NCBI GenBank assembly: GCA_910591455.2
Contig: OU342807.1
Span: 14,748,594-14,812,593, forward strand
DNA from: Pholis gunnellus
Taxonomy: Eukaryota > Chordata > Actinopteri > Perciformes > Pholidae
Length of the DNA stretch: 64,000 bases
Direction: 5' to 3'
A program made the translations under genes and the position numbers. Of the stretch, positions 37,615-49,426 are shown piece after piece; within the stretch, counting starts at the first letter, position 1, and every line of letters begins with the position of its first letter. A model generated the notes under the pieces. The model saw only the letters and a program-made list of their open reading frames with translations. It was not told the origin of the DNA and ran no database searches.

Positions 37615-38438
37615 CTATGAGACTGTGCACGGATGAATGTCGCGTCCTGGGACACTCTGACCAGTGCTGGATGCCCCCCCTCTCCTCGCCGGCTTCCTCT
37701 GACTACCGCAACAACATGTACATCCCCGGGGAGGAGGCCTCCCAGCAGCCTCCACTCGACGATGACCAGTCCTCCGTTGACTCGGAGCGGCGCAAGAGCT
37801 TCTCCACTTTTGGCAAGGAGTCTGGGAATGAAGAGGAGGGGGCCGGGGGAATAGTCGCCGGAGGAGGAAGCGACGCTTGTGCGGCTGGAGGAGGGGCTGG
37901 CTCCCTCCTCGCAGAGATGAACTCTGTGTTCCAGCGGCTCCTCCCCCCTAATATGGACTCATACGCAGAGTGCACTGAAACAAGCCCACCCTCGTCCTCA
38001 TCAACCGCTGAGAGAGGAAGTGGGCGTGGTGGAAACATTGCAGGTAACCATAGTAACAATGCTGTCCCTCAAGACAACCGGAGAGGATTGTTGCCAGGTG
38101 GGAAAGGTCCCGCTTACCCCCCAGGTGTGGCTGCATGGGCGGCCAATACCCACTATCTAAATCCTGGAAGCGGACCAGCGGGAACCAATCATGTCGCCTC
38201 CTCTCCTTCTCCATCATCATCCTCCAACTCCACTCCCACCTCAACCAACGGACAGCCGCCACATCTCAAATGGCTGCCAGCCATGGAGGAAATCCCAGAG
38301 AATTACGAGGAAGATGACTTTGATGGCGTCTTCCATCAGGGCGGCAAGCGCAGTGAGAGCCGACATGAGGCCGGCATGGACGCTAGCGAGCTGGTCCACG
38401 AGATCAACAAACTGCTGAAGGACGTCAGACAGAACTAG
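37615..38438 (+). CDS. pcdh18: Protocadherin-18, exon 4 (distal tail, stop)
   Basis: The last coding exon begins CT|ATG, completing Ala918, and encodes MRLCTDECRVLGHSDQCWMP, a block shared with vertebrate PCDH18. The sequence KSFSTFGKESG around residues 979-989 contains FSTFGK (980-985). This fits the WAVE-regulatory-complex-binding pattern (hydrophobic-x-S/T-F-x-x), so the tail probably recruits WAVE for actin remodelling. A Gly/Ala/Ser/Asn-rich low-complexity linker follows, longer than in mammals; this explains most of the total of 1191 residues versus about 1135 in human. The conserved C-terminal block KWLPAMEEIPENYEEDDFD and a terminal ELVHEINKLLKDVRQN end at TAG 38436-38438. The internal ATG at 37617 is not a start: it lies inside a spliced exon. 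Confidence 0.96.
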
Positions 38439-39265
38439 AGACGAAAAAGGCATAGCATGGTTTCACATTTCACCTCATTCTGGCAAACGCTTGTTCTTTG
38501 TGTCAACATATATCAACGTTATGATGACTGTTTCCTTGTTCACTATAATGCTTGTCTTGTTTATTTTACCAAATATACTCTTAACAGCTCAGTGCTGAGA
38601 GACTCGCAGAGAAAAGTAAAACACAGCACAGAAGTCGTGATCGAGGCGACTTAAAGGCATCAAACCGAGCACTCAAAGAACAGATTGCTCAGTTGTTATT
38701 ACGGTCTCTCCGAAAGTTGCTTGAATGACTGATTTCAAAGGAGATCCACCAACAAAAACTGTACGCTTTCTTCATTCGTAGTGTTTACTGCAGTGTGAAC
38801 AGACTCCACAGGGAGGAACCAACAGTTGTGTGATCTAATTTCTGCTTTTACAGTGTACAATATTGTACAGTGTCTGTGGAAAAAGGCAAACTCACTTGAA
38901 TATCGTGCTATGTCTCCTGTTTTGTTATTATGGAATGTAACTGTACAACTTGACCTTTGCATTTTAAAAATACACTCTTTTTTACTTCTATATATTTATA
39001 TGTGTCCATGTATGTTTGTACAGAAAAAGAAAAGAAATGTCTATTTTTTATATTTGTCACTGCATGTCTTAATATCACTTAATGTGTCTCTTTGCCTCTG
39101 CCCTGTTTATTTTATAAAACAAGTGTATTTAATTTTGGTATTGAATGTGTGTGTGCGTATTGAAAATAATCACATTCCAATGCAGTTCCATGTTGGAAGT
39201 TGGTTTTGTATGGTAACAGTGTGACCATTGGATGATAAATAAAGTGGAAGAATTCATATCGGCGT
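38439..39265 (+). other. pcdh18: pcdh18 3' UTR
   Basis: AT-rich sequence after the stop codon, with many T-rich and AT-rich tracts as expected for a regulated 3' UTR. It contains a perfect 16-bp palindrome TGTACAATATTGTACA at 38854-38869. Its first nine bases (TGTACAATA) also fit the Pumilio/FBF-type pattern UGURNNAUA. The end is placed 15-25 nt after the AATAAA and is approximate. No convincing open frame exists in it. Confidence 0.75.
39238..39243 (+). terminator. pcdh18: Polyadenylation signal
   Basis: A canonical AATAAA inside GATAAATAAAG, 800 nt after the stop codon, is followed within 30-60 nt by T/GT-rich sequence (GGCGTCTGAG, GTGTCATT, TCGTCTTTTT). It is the first good hexamer in a suitable context, so it most likely ends the major pcdh18 transcript. 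Confidence 0.7.
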
Positions 39266-40683
39266 CTGAGAAGTGTCATTACTTCACTCGTCTTTTTCAT
39301 TTCTCATACGCTTTACTCACAAAGTGCGTCCATTTGCCCCCCCTGTGTCTTAGCACCCCACCATGGCCAGCATCAGAACTGCAGCACCCGATGCACAGCC
39401 AAAATCTGCTGTGTGCTGAGGCCAACCCTTTCCCGAACCTCATTATACCACAATTCACATGCATGACTCTGCTAATAAACACGCCATTAACTGTAAATGT
39501 ATTCCCAAACGAGCTCTCTAGATTAAAATGCATTTAAGCGTTAATTTAGTTTCAGAGTAAGGATTCTCTGTCTCATCCATGACAGCATACTGCTCATGGT
39601 AAATATGCTTAGCAAATGAAGAGCATCTGATAACAGCTGCACATGATGAGGAATCAAAAGCATGACATTGTACACCGCAGCCATATGTGCTGGTGGTACA
39701 ATTAAGCAGAAAGTCCTCACTCACTCTGCTGATGATCATGGGGGCTTAACTTGGCGCTAATACACTCATGAGCACACACAGTTACCCTCCCACAGTCAGG
39801 ACAAAATACAATATTGAGTTGCGTTTAAAAGTGGGGAAATTTCAACAACTAAGGCTAAATGAAGCAATTAACCTCATGAGACAGAGCTTTCACAAGGTAA
39901 AGGTCAGTATTTGCATACACACACACAGCCTACACAAACATTCTACACACCCGCAAAACAATCTAAGCATTAACAGACACACATGAGAACGTACTTTAGA
40001 GGGGCAGATGCATGAGAAATCACACACACACACACTTAATCTCACATGAACATGCAAACACTTAATAATGAGCTCGTTTGTCTTCATCATTGAAGAGGCA
40101 AAGCCTCAATAAACGACAAGCATTGGCCGTGTGTGAGTGAAGGAAGGACACTAAGGCATGCTAGGCATGGATTTAGAGAACTGGATACAGCGCTGGAGGC
40201 GGGGCCCTGTCCATTCCTGAAGAAAAAAAGATTGACTTTCGAGTTTAAATCACCTGGGTATTGCGCACTCCTTTCCATATAGAGAAAGCGCACTCACGTT
40301 TCCTTTAACCCCGTCTCCCAGGCCTCAATCTCAGGCTCATTCACATGAAGGAAAATAACGTTGTGCATTTAACAGCATTTAGGACCTAGAAATTTAAATG
40401 AGAGCTATTCAAGTGTTCTCACTGGGAATTTGTTTACCTTAAAAAAACTATTTTACATCTCTTCCCGAATGTAAGTCTATGTGGAATAAGTCTTTTCGGG
40501 CCCCATGGCATCACGTGACTGATCCAGAAGTTGCAATTTCACCGTTCGGCCACTATGTAACATTTCTTTTAAAGCCCATCACATTTCCTGGGGGCCTGAT
40601 ACTAGGTACTACAGTGGCTTAGCCTCCTGTAAGCCAAAGTAGGAAGTACGCAAAGCTGTACAAAGATGTAGTTCTACATATTT
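39266..40683. other. Intergenic downstream of pcdh18
   Basis: I see no gene. Short (CA)n stretches lie near 39917-39928 and 40021-40036. Open frames are short, and those near 39890-40090 translate CA-rich sequence. The rest is unique AT-rich DNA. Confidence 0.55.
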
Positions 40684-40860
40684 GGAAATATGCCTGAAGT
40701 TAGATGACAAGATTGATACCAGTTTCATGTGTAAGCGGGGAAATACGAAGCTACAGTCTTAGCTTAGCATAAAGACTGCTTTATATAGCCAAAGCCTAGC
40801 TCTATTCAAAGGTAACAAGATATGCCCACCAGCTCCTCCAGAGCTCACCACAGAGCTGTT
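40684..40860 (+). repeat. Repeat A, copy 5
   Basis: This copy contains TTTGGAAATATGCCTGAAGT, TAGATGACAAGATTGATACC, TTTCATGTGTAAG, GAAGCTACAG and CTTAGCTTAGCATAAAGACT. These are followed by CCTAGCTCTATTCAAAGGTA and CCACCAGCTCCTCCAGAGCT. It holds both left and right blocks and is the best reference copy in this window. Confidence 0.65.
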
Positions 40861-43800
40861 TCCCCCTCGTGAAAAGTTTACCTTTCTCCCATTTCACTCG
40901 TCTGTCTCCCAAAAATAACTATTTTTGTTCTGCTTGATTGTTAATTTCAGTCCTATATTTCAGTTTATTTGACACATTATCAATGATGGTGTATAAATGA
41001 TACAAGCATGTGCTATGGGTTCAGGGGATTTCTTGCTGTGGTCGTGCCTGGGATGTGGTAGATCAGCTGCTTAGCAGCACAATCAAGGAAAGTGCAAACA
41101 GGTTTGTCTCATTAGGTTCCTCTTAGCAGGGAGGGGCAGGAACTCTGAAGATGTAGGAATATAGGTAAACTAGTTCTGCAGTAAATAACATTCTATCATG
41201 TTATGTGTGATAATCGATGGATGGGTGCCCATAGATTGAGACGTCAGCAGTAACTTAAACGTCTTGAATTAATGGTCTGTTCATTATTCAATGTTATTTG
41301 GATGCATGCGCAGTGACGCTCACCCTATAATTACCTGGGCAGGTGGTATCTTCCAGTTAGGTGTGGCTGAGAAAATGAAATCCCATTCACTAGAGTAAGG
41401 GGAGACAGAGGCGTTGGTCGCTTCCTGTGAGGCACCAGCTTTCTTTGGTTTGGTGTTCTTTTTCTTCTGATTAGTTTTCTTGAAATTCATGGGTTTCATT
41501 TTTGCCTTTGTTTCAGTGATCTTTTGTTTATATATTCCACTTTTATTGCATTGCTCCTGCTTATGAACCTTGTTCTTCAACATCCCTTTATTAAAGGGTG
41601 CCAAATCACATCATCTATTACCTGGGTAACACAAGACATTTACATTTTCATAATGCAATATCATTTGGATGTACTGTATTTCATCAAGTGTAGGCATCAT
41701 TTAAAAATTAAATTTTCTTTCCATAATGGATGATCTTTAGCAACAAGAAATGTCTTTGGCATAGGGTAATGATGTGTGTAATAGCTGAACAAAAGAAGTA
41801 AAAGATCTGCCAGTGCCCATTTATCACCACTTAGGTAATTCATTTTACACAAATATAACAGTGGCACTGATATGATGTTAAAATATGAACTCCAGCTTAT
41901 TATTGACCTCGCAAATCTGCCATTAAATAGTTTGTCGACCTCGCTTGCCTTTCACTCATTTTCATTCTGAAACCTGCTCTCTTCCATCTTCTCTCTCCTC
42001 CTGCACACCTCCATATCTATCTCTCATCTTCTGGCTATTTCTGCCTGTCCATCTGTCTACTTGCGACACACATGTACACACTCCCGTAAATATTCTCCTT
42101 CACACACACAAATATGCAAACACGCACACACATCTAAATCCCAGAAGCACTCACATCACAGCCCCGTATCCCCATAGACATGAGAATTTAAAATGCTCTG
42201 TTCCACCTCATCTCATCTCAACTCATCTTGTCACTGTCTGATTCCTCCCTAATTGCTCATTTTTTTTTTGTATTAACGTCACAGTGACACAAGTCACATC
42301 TATTCTAGCGTTGCTTATTTCTTCCGCTTGGTTTAGGCGAACCCTGACAATCTCAACAGACTCCAAACTCGCTCCTCATCTCCTTAGCATCCATGTGTCG
42401 ATTGTTATTATGACAGGAAATTGAGAAGGCGAAGGCTTATGTTATATGGGGTTATTGGGTCTGCTCACAAGAAGTCAGCTCTCATATGAAGTCAAACACA
42501 CAAAGCTGACCCTCAATGCACACTCGGGTCAGGGAAACAGGATATTGGCAAGCCTGTAATATATACAGATCTCAGGTGTTGTGTACAACACAACAAGTCG
42601 CTGTGATAACACTGCCAAGATGGAATGCCTTATATGTCTCATACCTTATTGCTGAAGGAATTTCATTGAAAGATTTCTTAGGCAGCTGGTTCTGTTATTA
42701 TTGGGTGTCCTTCTATTCTTATTTATTAATTGCAGTCATATTTTGCAGGTGCCAATCCTTATGAAGGGAGATTTATATGCAGCCTGAAGGGAAATGGAGC
42801 CTGAGAGAGAGCTTGACCTCAATACCATCGTTTCAACTGAGAACGGGAGGAGAAGGGACAGAGATGAACATCACAGGTCTGAGCATCAGGCTGAAAATGA
42901 TGAAGACGATGATGAACAGGCATTCCCAAAGACTGGGTCTGGACCCACAGGTGTGTCGCAGGAGATTTTTTCAGGATAGGCAAATTGATTTGCAGAATTT
43001 CTTTCTAGTCTTTTTTATTCTGGATTTAGAACTGGAGTACCCATGCAGATAGCCACATGAGGGAGCCTAAATGTTTGTGTTCTGGTAATTGCAGCCTCCC
43101 GATAACATTGAATCTAAAATGAAAGGTTAGCATACATTCAGTTGGTTTACCGGATGAGAGGAAAAGAAAGGGATTTGATAGCCTGTTAACTCTTCATTCA
43201 TGCATTTGTTGTCATTTATTAAGTAGTCAATGTATATATGTTGTCAATAACACATAAACAAAGTTGTGACTTATTTAGAATTGCTGGTTTACCTATTCAA
43301 GATAGGTGATATATATATATATATATGTGTGTATATATGTGTGTGTGTTTAGGTATGTTTTATGTTATATTTTTGTATTTCCCAACGTGAGGGGCAAAAT
43401 GTTATTTTAAAGCCTTCTCCATACTGTCAGGAATTATATTTTGGTGGCAACACTACTTTAAACAAATGAAAAAAAAGAAATGTGGATTCAGTCTGTAAAG
43501 TACTGACAATGTGCAAATGTTTAATTGTAAAAGCATCTTGTTCCTTCATCATTCCAAAATGAATCAGACACACAGACTTCTACCAAAGCAGACATTTTGA
43601 CTTGTCATGACAGAAAATGCACAAGTGGTAATGATATTAACAAGGGCTCTGTTGCAGCAATTAACACTATAAAATTAGCAGTTTTATGAGTCACACCTGT
43701 CACACTGTCTGCTTTGAAAAAGTATGTGTGTCTGATTCATTTTGGAATGATCCGCATTTTTCCCTTGTGTCATGTGAAACGGAGAAACTGTTCACAGGTA

Positions 43801-44002
43801 CAGTACGCAGAGTACATACACCGACACCAAGCCACTGACAAAATGTAATATTACAGATTAGATAACATGTATGAAACCTACACAGAGCATACCTATTCAC
43901 CCATTATCAACCATTTCACAATGCATGCACAACTTCATATTCAATGAATCATGTGTTCCATTATGAGTGGCTATGTTATGAAGCCATTAGAAAAGTGTTT
44001 GT
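40861..44002. other. Intergenic, one exon-like segment
   Basis: I see no gene I can name. Mixed TA/GT repeats lie near 43309-43349. A segment at 42749-42950 has a plausible acceptor and donor and an acidic open frame, but no recognised domain (see findings). The lysine-rich minus-strand frame at 41320-41604 has no recognisable domain and is not accepted. Confidence 0.5.
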
Positions 44003-44017
44003 CCAGCAGATGGCACT
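44003..44017 (+). promoter_or_regulatory. Candidate CTCF-binding site
   Basis: CCAGCAGATGGCACT fits the vertebrate CTCF core CCASYAGRKGGCRSY at all 15 positions. It lies about 5.6 kb downstream of the pcdh18 stop codon, in the same orientation as the site at 88-102. Occupancy cannot be judged from sequence. Confidence 0.5.
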
Positions 44018-44466
44018 GTGGGACCTGAATTCCGGCAAAAGGGGATGTGCTTTCACAACAACACTCAGACCTCAAGATAACTGCCACGCCATCAACAAGG
44101 GCTGCTGAAGAGCTGCACAGAAAGACAGAGAGAGGGAGAGAGGAAAAAGTGCTACGGCTGAGTCATTTTGTCATTCTAATTGCGTCTTGGTTTATGCATC
44201 CACAGGTTTTTGTCCCTTTTGATTTCATGCTGCCAGGACTGGTGAGATGTTAATTCTTCTTGTGAGCGTGCGTGCACTTGGGCTCTATGTTGTGACTCTA
44301 ATACGTGGATGTGTGTGAATGAGTGCTTGTTTGTGTGCCTGTGGGTGTGTTAGTGTGGGTCTTTCCATCTGTGTGTATGTGGTAGTTGTGTGTGTTTGCT
44401 GTATACTCTCTTCTAATAGATACCCCCCATCCAACTTCCCATTTAGAATTGGAGAGCAGCCAGTTG

Positions 44467-45569
<1,103 letters not shown>

Positions 45570-45762
45570 TGATACCACTCTCTCTCTCTATCCGTGTGTT
45601 ACGAATGGAGAGCGAGCAGTCAATTAGACTGTAAGCATGAAGAAACAACTAGCCTAGCTCTGTCATGTAAGGGCCTGCCAGCACTTCTAAAGATTTAATA
45701 AACACATTGTATCTCATTTCAATCTGAAATGTAGAAACAACAATCTGTGGTTTTACAGGGTA
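45570..45762 (+). repeat. Repeat A, copy 6 (right part)
   Basis: ATTGATACCACTCTCTCTCT is followed by TAAGCATGAAG, ACTAGCCTAGCTCTGTC, CCTGCCAGCACTTCTAAAG and TTAATAAACACATTGTATCT. The end is AACAATCTGTGGTTTTACAG. The block order matches the other copies and extends further right than any of them. It abuts the MITE-like element that follows. Confidence 0.6.
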
Positions 45763-45781
45763 TAAGCGCATACACCCGCTT

Positions 45782-46066
45782 CGAATGTTAACAGCCGATT
45801 GAATGGGCGTTATCAGCGGTCACCAGCCTCATAGATACAGTATGTGTCAGAAGGGGCCCGCTACACAGTAGTGGGACGTACTTAACTAACAAGACTGGCG
45901 CAAGTTACGTAACGTACTTATTTGAACCCAAACATTGGTCTTTCTCTAAACCTAACCAAGAGGTTTTGTTTCTGTTTACAAGTAGGTTGCAGTTTCGCCC
46001 ATCCGAAGCTTTAGAATGGTAGTGATTGCCACTGACAACGCCCATTCAGTCAGCTGATAATATTCA
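45782..46066. mobile_element. MITE-like element with ~40-bp inverted ends
   Basis: The left arm (45782-45823, containing TTGAATGGGCGTTATCAGCG) and right arm (46022-46066, containing ACAACGCCCATTCAGTCAGC) are imperfect inverted repeats of about 42 bp, roughly 80% matching, enclosing about 200 bp. The interior includes CTTTCTCTAAACCTAACCAA, a block I know from common fish repeats. It has no coding capacity, so it would be non-autonomous. The arms may extend a further 10-15 bp to the left. I see no clear target-site duplication. Confidence 0.6.
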
Positions 46067-46612
46067 AAATGGGAGGTATCTAAGCTTTTGGTATTTCCCA
46101 AAATATCAAACTCCATGCCATATTGTAGGATCTTTTTTTAGTAAGCTAACTTACATTATTACAAATGTTAATGTTATGCAGAAGGGGGATTTTCTCCCTT
46201 CTGCAACGGAAACCTGAAAGCCCAGTTTCACATTGAATCTCCATACAAATGAACTGACCAAATGTGTTTTCACAGCTAGAGACATAAAGGGAAAAGACTG
46301 GATCTTCAGGTTCATGAAATGATCAATTTTAGAATTGCAATTGCATCTGTTTTTCTGAATTGGAATCTTAGTAGACTTGCTGATGAAATAATTGAGACTG
46401 AGTTGTTATCGAGAACGAGAAAAATAAGGCGATAGGGAGGATGAGAGGAGAGAAGGAAAAAAACAATGATCCTAAGAGGGGGATACAGATAGAGAAGGTA
46501 GTGCAACTGCAGTGTTATTTCCCTGATGACCTGTCTCCCCCCATGTGACCTACTTCCACTATGGGTTACGTCAGATCCCATCCACTCAGTAATTCATCTC
46601 CCTTTGGTGTAT

Positions 46613-46651
<39 letters not shown>

Positions 46652-49420
46652 GAAAGGACCTTGCATCTGCCTTGTACTTTACAACTATTCATCAACCTTT
46701 GTAGCAGTATGGATTCTATTGGATATCTATTGAGTAAGATCATGTGTGTGTTCATGTGTGCTTGTTCGTACATTCAGAGGAGTAAAGTGATACCAGAGGC
46801 CATTTACCCAGAGATCACAACAACGCTGGGTCTGTTTGTACTGCCTCATTCTTACCACAAAATCAACCCTATGTGCTTTCTGTATGTGTGTGTGTGTGTG
46901 TGTGTGCGTGTGTGTGTGTGTATTTTCAATAGCAAAGAATCAAGCAACCTCAACGTCAACACTTGTCTAGCTGATGATCCTTCATTTTCAGCAACAGCTC
47001 GAGCATGGTGTCATGTATTCACCGAGTAAACAAGTAAAGCTACTTTGGACATGTTTTTGAGTTGCACAAAGATAACAGCCGGCCTGTTTGAGATGCTTTT
47101 GCCGGTTACAGCATGTGTCGAATATGCTAGTCCACCACTGGTGCATTATTTAAACCTGTAGAAAAAACGCCATGTCCTATTTCAAACATAAATGGTGAAA
47201 CTGTGCATGAAGTAATGAAACTCAACACAGTTCGCAGTTGAGTTTCGAAGCATCAGCAGTCAGCAGTCAGCTAGGAAGGAATTTGTATATTGGAGGCTTG
47301 AATTTGACCTCACACAGCAGCTGGATTATTGCAATATCACAAGGGTACAAAAATGTGTTTATGTCTGAACCACCAGCGTCCTGTGAGGAGCTCAACAACA
47401 CTTTGGGTCACACACACCGGTCTCAAAAGGCTAAGCTTAAAACAGAGCTAACAAGAGAGCGAATATTGGACTCAAATGAACCCTCCAAATAAATGTTAAT
47501 GTCGCTCTGTTGATTTATAAACAGGCCACTCTTATAATATAGAACAATACTATAATATATCAGAAGGAAGTATCATTACATCACTGAACTCACATTGCTG
47601 CCAAGCCAGTAGTATTCTACATGTATTTGATTGTAATAGAGCATCTTTGTTATCAATAACTGACCAACCATAAAACTGTAAATTATATTTAATAATATTC
47701 AGGAGGGCTGACATTAGCCAGCTAGAGGTGGCGCTAATCAACCAGGTTGTGTATGCCTCTATAAAACTGGACCTTTATGCCGGTTCTTGTAAAATCAGAA
47801 TGACGTCACAATGGTGTAATGACCCTTCCTTCTTTTATATATTCCTTGATAGCATCATGAGGTGATAGTGTTGAGTAGAATTTGTTTCGCTTCCCAAAAC
47901 TGGCCATGAAGTTAGAAAAAATAGTTGGTTCAACCCAAGTGCTTCACAATCTTTCATTCAATACTGTTAAAAACAATGACATTCATTTTAGAAGAAAAAT
48001 GTTGACTTAATTCTATATTATTTATAGCTTACTGCACTGAAATTGAGATGAAATTTCTCCTCACGAATAAATCCCAAACCCTTAATGTTCAGATGGAAAT
48101 GTTACATATTCATTTTGTAATATTACATGCAAAGGTTAACTTGCTTGTTAAAACAGCTAAATAGCATAGCTGATGACTTACTCCCACCTAGTCTTGAAGA
48201 AAAAAAAAAAGCATTCTCTTTTACACAATCTCTCCATCCCGCTCTCCTTCTCCCTCTTTGTCAGTTCCCTGCTGTCAGAGGTCTTTCTTAAAAGTACATG
48301 TCAGAAATGGAGGGAGAAGATGAAGAGGTGGTAATGGTGGCAGGTGTTCTGTTTGAAGATCTGTGTGTGCACGTGTGATGTGTGACGTGCGTGTGCCTGT
48401 CAGTATGGCACAGGTGCTCTTGCAGTGTCAGAGAAAACTGCAGGCTCAATCTGGGGTCGACTGATTGGCCAATTAGGAACTGTTTCCATGTGACATGCGG
48501 CAGTCAATTTACTTTCCCCTTTTCACTGTCTGTCTCTCTCTCTTCCACCCTTATCCTTAAGTGCCTCCGTCTTTACCACTATCCTATCTGTCTCTTCCAG
48601 TATCTCTTCCCCTTTTTCTTCCTCTCATTCAATTTGTCCTCTCCCCCTCACGTACCTAGTCTACTTAGCTTCCTCCCCCCTCAGCTCCTCAGTTTCATAT
48701 CTCTCCTCTCATATCTCCTCCCTGTTGCTCTTTTGCCATCCAGTATACATCCCCCCCACCTTTCCATTGTCCCCTTACTTCTTCCAGCCTCCCCTCCATC
48801 CCACACAAACACACACTCCACCATGCATACTTCTGTCAGCCTGCTATACCATCCTACTGATGGGGGGGAAATAAGACCTCACTGAACTGCCCCCCAAGAA
48901 CGGATGAATGCTACTGTACTGTATTGCGCACTTTTATTTTAAAAGTACTGCTTTATGAACAAAAGTGCAATAACATTTGGTTTGAAAACACTTAAAACAA
49001 ATAAGGTGTTTTTTAACAGCAGTATTCCCTTCACACAGTAGCAGTTACATTTCTTGCACTACCTGTGCTCAGTGTGCTGACTTTATGTGAAAAAAATGTC
49101 TGTCTTCTGTTTTCATGACAGTCAGAGCATGTGAATGCAGCTCTACTGTTCATCAATATAATGCTGTAACTCCGAGGTGATGATGGTTACCCAGCGATGT
49201 CCAGTAGTCTCCAGTGAGAGCAACAGCTGGTGCAGGTTGTAACGCCGTCGCTCTTGTAGTCCTCTCCTTTTCATACAACTCGTGTGTTCTTCTTGAGGCT
49301 CATACGTGCAGTCATTCGTTGCGACCCTAAAGCTGCGTTCACACCAAACGCGACGTGAACGCACCTTGAGAACATTCCTCAGACCGACATCTTCCACAAT
49401 ACTAATCTGCTGCAGTTTGT
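46067..49420. other. Intergenic with microsatellites
   Basis: I see no gene. (GT)n occurs at about 46617-46649 and 46885-46921. A pyrimidine-rich stretch lies at 48500-48800 and gives a low-complexity frame. The block GCTGCGTTCACACCAAACGC near 49331 is a widespread fish transposon-derived sequence (possibly PIF/Harbinger-like), so 49140-49420 is probably old mobile DNA. The 84-codon minus-strand frame at 49143-49397 is unidentified. Confidence 0.5.
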
Positions 49421-49426
49421 GGATAT

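Noticed and set aside
37617..37619. Separate gene starting at the exon 4 ATG
   Set aside because: The preceding TTTAG acceptor and the phase-matched codon (Ala918 split G|CT) show that this ATG is an internal methionine of pcdh18.
49143..49397. 84-codon minus-strand frame near transposon-like DNA
   Set aside because: No recognised transposase motif. The flanking GCGTTCACACCAAACGC block suggests old mobile DNA, but the frame itself cannot be assigned, so it is not listed as a gene.
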